Assembly (NCBI GenBank): GCA_018266295.1
Contig: JAFEAQ010000004.1
Span: forward strand, 434,001 to 498,000
Source of the DNA: Bdellovibrionales bacterium
Lineage (GTDB): Bacteria > Bdellovibrionota > Bdellovibrionia > Bdellovibrionales > Bdellovibrionaceae
Direction: 5' to 3'
Length of the DNA: 64,000 nt
The notes under the pieces were generated by a model. The model saw nothing but the letters and a program-made list of their open reading frames with translations. It did not search any database and had not been told where the DNA came from. A program made the position numbers and the translations under genes. Shown here piece by piece: positions 61,687 through 64,000 of the stretch. Positions within the stretch are counted from its first letter, which is position 1. Each line of letters begins with the position of its first letter.

Positions 61687-62103
61687 ATGTCTAACGAAAA
61701 GAAACAAATTTTAGAAATGCTTTCCCAAGGTAAAATCAGTGTTCAAGAAGCTGAATCGCTTTTGTCTGCGATCGGTGAAGCTTCAGTCTTGGGCGGCGGG
61801 ACAACGGGTCCAGCAAAAGAAATCAAATTCTTGCGTATTAGCGTCGATTCAAAAGAAGAAGGCGGAGATAAGGTAAACATTAAGATCCCGATTAAGTTTA
61901 TTAAGGCAGGTTTGAAGCTCACGGCATTTTTGCCGGACAAAGCTTATGAAAAAGTAAATCATGCTCTGGAAGAAAACGGCTTTCCGTTGGATTTAAAAGC
62001 AATGAAGGACGCGGATTTTTCAGAGTTAATTCAGGCCTTGTCAGACATGGATATTCACGTCCAAGATAAACAAGGGGAGACCGTTCGTATTTTCTGCGAA
62101 TAA
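61687..62103 (+). CDS. SHOCT-like / YvlB-type protein
   Basis: A 138-residue soluble protein; ATG 61687 follows ACGGAGAA. The N-terminus KKQILEMLSQGKISVQEAESLLSAI is a SHOCT-like motif as in YvlB/LiaX proteins. A Gly/Thr-rich linker leads to a beta domain (FLRISVDSKEEGGDKVNIKIPI, IHVQDKQGETVRIF). Such proteins are often linked to cell-envelope stress. The motif is shared with the end of the DUF2089 regulator two genes upstream. Confidence 0.75.
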   Translation: MSNEKKQILEMLSQGKISVQEAESLLSAIGEASVLGGGTTGPAKEIKFLRISVDSKEEGGDKVNIKIPIKFIKAGLKLTAFLPDKAYEKVNHALEENGFPLDLKAMKDADFSELIQALSDMDIHVQDKQGETVRIFCE

Positions 62104-62126
62104 AGGTGCCCCATTATGAGGGGCCT

Positions 62127-64000
62127 ATGAAAATCTGGTTATTGGTTTTAAGTACATTTTTAATTCAATGCTCAACTTTAACCAATACCCCGTTCGTCGG
62201 CCCACAAACTCGCGTGACCGCTTCAAGCAAAATGGTGCTGGATAAAAGCGGTTATCTTTATGACCCCCAAGATAAATCCTGTGACGGCTATCCACGCGTG
62301 ATGGTTGAAACGATGCCGGGCACTTGCTTGGGGATGGTCCTACCGCGTGATCGCGCTCTCGATGCGGCCACTCAAAAAGGTTTTGTTAAACCACGGACCA
62401 TTGTTCAGATTCCAAAGACAAACCAATTCCTCGTTGTCGATATGGGTGGGTGGAATCCAAAGAATGGCCGCTTATTTTGGCTTAAGCCTGGAAAAACAGG
62501 TAACTATGAAATTCAGCTCTTAAAATTCGCTTTGGATAATCCCCATGGTTTGGCAATGGGACCTGATGGCTTCTACTACATCGGTGAAAAAACACAGATC
62601 TCGAAATTTCATTTTGTGAATGGTCAAATTACCGATTGGCAAATCGTCATCGGAAATATTCCGCGCAAAGAGGGCTACATGCATCCTCTTTCACAATTTA
62701 CCTTCGATCCACGTAACGGGGATCTCTACATCAACTCAGGCTCTCCGAGCGATCACTGTATTGTGCAAGGAACGGGTGCTTACAAGTCTTGTCCAGAAGA
62801 GGCTGCTCAAGGAAATGGCGCTATCTACCGTATTCCGGGTGAGCAATTGAAACATCTTCCTGTCGGCGGGATTCGTTACTTCGAAGTGGCGGCCTCGGGT
62901 CTTAGAAACTCCATGGCGATGGCGATCTCGTCGCAAGGATTTTTAATTCAAGGCGAAAACAGTCGCGACTTCCCCGAGCTTGAAGAACCTTATGAAGAGA
63001 TGAACTTGATTGATCTAGACAATAAACGTGGCCTTCATTATGGCTGGCCTTATTGTTATGACTTTCATGCAACGTCTCCGGAGTGGCTGTTCCCTGAAAA
63101 CAAAACTCTCCCGATTCATCAGCAGTTTAAAAAACCGATTGATTGCACTGCGACTGATCCCCAAGGGCCGGGCGATTACCAAGCACCACTGGCGTTGATG
63201 CCACCACATGTGGCGCCTCTTCATATGGCTTACTACCGCGGAAATCTTTTTAAAGATCTCTTTGGTGGAAAGTTGCTGGTCACGTGGCATGGGTATCAAC
63301 CCACAGGTCATCGTCTTGTGGCTTATCCTGTGGATAACCGCGGAGTGCCTGTTACAAAGCCAGTGGATAAAACAGCGGTTTTTAATTTCAACCAACCCGG
63401 TACTTGTCCGACGAAGAAGCTCTTTGCTCCCCATGGCGGAATGGATCGTCAAGCGCCGTATGAAGAAGTCATTTCTAAATGGAATGAAGTAAAGAATGTT
63501 CGCCCTAAGGGCGCACCAGTTGCGTTTACCGAAGCTGAAGATGGGTCTTTGTGGATTGTTGAAGATCGCGAGAACCGCACGATTCTGCGCTTAGCAAGAA
63601 CTCAAACTGCGAATTATCAAGAGTCTTGCAATAAAGATGCTGCGACAGCGATTGATCCGAGCATCGAGCTTCTTGCTTGGCGCTCAATGATCAAAGCCAA
63701 CCCGGCATTAGATCAGGGTTACAAGCAAGTGCAGGCGGAGCTCGTACAAAAATACTGTCTTGGCTGTCACGGAAATCTCGAAGCCGATGACATTGCAAAA
63801 GACAGATTCAGCAATTTAGATTTCCTCGTGAAGAACGAATGGATTCAGCCTAAGAATCTTGAACACAGTAAAATGTACGGTGCAATTGCAAGGGTTGAAG
63901 GTTATACGCCGATGCCTCCGGTGGATAAGCCTCAGTTCTATGGCACATCTGAAGGTGAGCGACTGAATAAGATTGTGTCCCAATGGATTCAATCCATGCC
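62127..64000 (+). CDS. Lipoprotein quinoprotein-type dehydrogenase with cytochrome c domain (3' end outside window)
   Basis: The frame is open from ATG 62127 to the window end (over 620 residues visible). The N-terminus MKIWLLVLSTFLIQC is a lipoprotein signal. Residues about 70-490 form a beta-propeller-like domain similar to soluble PQQ glucose/sorbosone dehydrogenases (ALDNPHGLAMGPDGFYYIGE, ASGLRNSMAMAISSQG, LHYGWPYCYDF, GAPVAFTEAEDGSLWIVEDR). A c-type haem site, KYCLGCHGN, follows near residue 545. It probably oxidises an alcohol or sugar outside the membrane and passes electrons to its own cytochrome c domain. Confidence 0.75.
   Translation, partial: MKIWLLVLSTFLIQCSTLTNTPFVGPQTRVTASSKMVLDKSGYLYDPQDKSCDGYPRVMVETMPGTCLGMVLPRDRALDAATQKGFVKPRTIVQIPKTNQFLVVDMGGWNPKNGRLFWLKPGKTGNYEIQLLKFALDNPHGLAMGPDGFYYIGEKTQISKFHFVNGQITDWQIVIGNIPRKEGYMHPLSQFTFDPRNGDLYINSGSPSDHCIVQGTGAYKSCPEEAAQGNGAIYRIPGEQLKHLPVGGIRYFEVAASGLRNSMAMAISSQGFLIQGENSRDFPELEEPYEEMNLIDLDNKRGLHYGWPYCYDFHATSPEWLFPENKTLPIHQQFKKPIDCTATDPQGPGDYQAPLALMPPHVAPLHMAYYRGNLFKDLFGGKLLVTWHGYQPTGHRLVAYPVDNRGVPVTKPVDKTAVFNFNQPGTCPTKKLFAPHGGMDRQAPYEEVISKWNEVKNVRPKGAPVAFTEAEDGSLWIVEDRENRTILRLARTQTANYQESCNKDAATAIDPSIELLAWRSMIKANPALDQGYKQVQAELVQKYCLGCHGNLEADDIAKDRFSNLDFLVKNEWIQPKNLEHSKMYGAIARVEGYTPMPPVDKPQFYGTSEGERLNKIVSQWIQSM

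Overview
The window reads like the chromosome of a Bdellovibrio-type predatory bacterium (Bdellovibrionota). The strongest sign is a Flp/Tad pilus cluster directly followed by a YD-repeat protein and a small secreted Ser/Gly-rich protein. That is the arrangement known as the host-interaction (hit) locus (bd0109/bd0108) beside the flp genes of B. bacteriovorus. Other fitting traits are many secreted or outer-membrane proteins of unknown role, a CHASE2 cyclase with FecR and TPR/barrel partners, and gene-dense, moderately GC-balanced DNA. The assignment comes from reading the sequence; no database search was run.

Layout. 1-2.6 kb: TPR protein (cut by the window edge), small membrane protein, serS, tRNA-Ser(UGA). 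2.7-5.3 kb: secreted kinase-fold-like protein; a LysR regulator divergent from a 28-residue Cys-rich peptide gene and a GRDP-like protein. 5.3-14.2 kb: a divergent pair of tightly coupled operons that link minor prepilins, a 958-residue Cys-rich prepilin-like protein, aminopropyltransferase-like membrane proteins and two paralogous acyltransferase-3-like proteins. 14.3-19 kb: nucleoside deaminase, solute-binding protein, thioredoxin-fold protein overlapping a histidine kinase gene, envelope proteins, tRNA-Ser(GCU). 19.2-28.8 kb: tRNA-Arg, FecR protein, TPR/beta-barrel protein, giant lipoprotein and CHASE2 adenylate cyclase. 28.9-35.7 kb: small membrane protein, tRNA-Asn, nitronate monooxygenase, small secreted proteins, groES-groEL, a second solute-binding protein. 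35.8-39.3 kb: outer-membrane proteins and a CheY-like receiver coupled to a small membrane protein. 39.3-49.3 kb: hit-like genes and the Tad pilus operon (two Flp-like pilins, three pseudopilins, CpaB, secretin, a TadZ-TadA fusion, TadB). 49.4-52.5 kb: a 24-residue membrane peptide, hpt, TPR protein, bamD, TPR/SH3 protein. 52.5-58.9 kb: an arginine/ornithine succinyltransferase-like catabolic operon ending in mltG. 59-64 kb: chemoreceptor, a three-gene DUF2089/SHOCT-like operon with an operator-like palindrome, and a lipoprotein quinoprotein-cytochrome c that runs off the end.

The best candidates for undescribed systems are the divergent prepilin/aminopropyltransferase/acyltransferase island, the LysR-flanked Cys-peptide plus GRDP-like pair, the Tad operon with a leaderless Flp-like protein and a fused TadZ-TadA, and the DUF2089/SHOCT operon. 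Several small genes (28, 24, 50 and 59 residues) fall below ordinary gene-calling cutoffs and are annotated here.
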